The notes beneath the pieces were generated by a model, which worked only from the letters and a program-made list of their open reading frames with translations, was not told the origin of the DNA and searched no databases. From contig JAJYBT010000149.1 in assembly GCA_021778875.1 (NCBI GenBank), positions 1 to 6,607 on the forward strand: a stretch of DNA of 6,607 nucleotides, written 5' to 3'. This DNA is from Acidobacteriota bacterium (lineage in GTDB: Bacteria; Acidobacteriota; Terriglobia; Terriglobales; Acidobacteriaceae). The stretch's first letter is position 1. The number at the start of each line of letters is the position of its first letter. Shown here one piece after another: positions 6,461-6,607 of this stretch. The translations under genes and the position numbers were made by a program.

Positions 6461-6607
6461 ATGCGTTTTTCTGCTCGCTTTCTTCCTGTCTGCGCCGGTT
6501 TCATCGGCGTGACAGCCGCTTTAGCCGGCTGCCGCCACCTGCCGCCGTCCAAGCCGTCCTCGCAATGGACCCAGCAAGAAGCGCGGGGCGCGGAGGTCGT
6601 GCAGCAG
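6461..6607 (+). CDS. Putative lipoprotein, N-terminal part only (cut by window end)
   Basis: The first 49 codons of a gene that runs off the right edge. R2 and R6 precede a hydrophobic stretch (7-20) and the lipobox LAGC at 21-24, so the precursor should be lipidated on C24 by Lgt and cut by signal peptidase II. The mature part starts RHLPPSKPSS, a typical flexible lipoprotein linker, and then EARGAEVVQQ. A pattern of Ala/Arg-Gly-x-x-Val just before the edge is common ahead of the CxxCH haem site in small c-type cytochromes, so a lipid-anchored cytochrome c is one possibility, but no haem motif is inside the window. The start is supported by GGAG 5 bases upstream and by the fit of the signal peptide. 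It lies 80 bases after the protease stop. Confidence 0.72.
   Translation, partial: MRFSARFLPVCAGFIGVTAALAGCRHLPPSKPSSQWTQQEARGAEVVQQ

Overview
This is a GC-rich bacterial chromosomal window with tightly packed genes and no mobile elements, tRNA, rRNA or CRISPR arrays that I can see. Base composition and the look of the protein families (an S13 PBP4-type peptidase with long linkers, a GT39-type membrane glycosyltransferase, an extracellular subtilase) suggest an acidobacterium, perhaps of the Terriglobia. That assignment is inference, not something the sequence proves.

Layout. On the minus strand at the left is folP (dihydropteroate synthase), whose 3' end lies at the window edge. A 96-base divergent intergenic region follows. 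It appears to hold two overlapping promoters, one for folP and one for dacB on the plus strand. dacB encodes a secreted PBP4-type D,D-carboxypeptidase/endopeptidase with all three active-site motifs. After 116 bases, which include a GC-rich hairpin against the ribosome binding site, comes a GTG-started polytopic glycosyltransferase of the GT39/ArnT-like type. A 180-base gap with a candidate promoter leads to a secreted subtilisin-family (S8) protease with an unusual 240-residue N-terminal region and a long insertion between the catalytic Asp and His. The right edge holds the first 49 codons of a lipoprotein, preceded by an imperfect inverted repeat.

Function. folP is cytoplasmic one-carbon/folate housekeeping. 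The four plus-strand genes all make products that enter or cross the cytoplasmic membrane: peptidoglycan trimming, lipid-linked-sugar transfer, extracellular proteolysis and a lipoprotein. dacB and the glycosyltransferase could be co-transcribed. The protease and the lipoprotein gene each seem to have their own start signals.

I found no convincing new multi-gene system. The items most worth a second look are the overlapping divergent promoters with a possibly leaderless dacB, the non-standard architecture of the S8 protease, and two hairpin/inverted-repeat elements placed at translation or transcription start signals.
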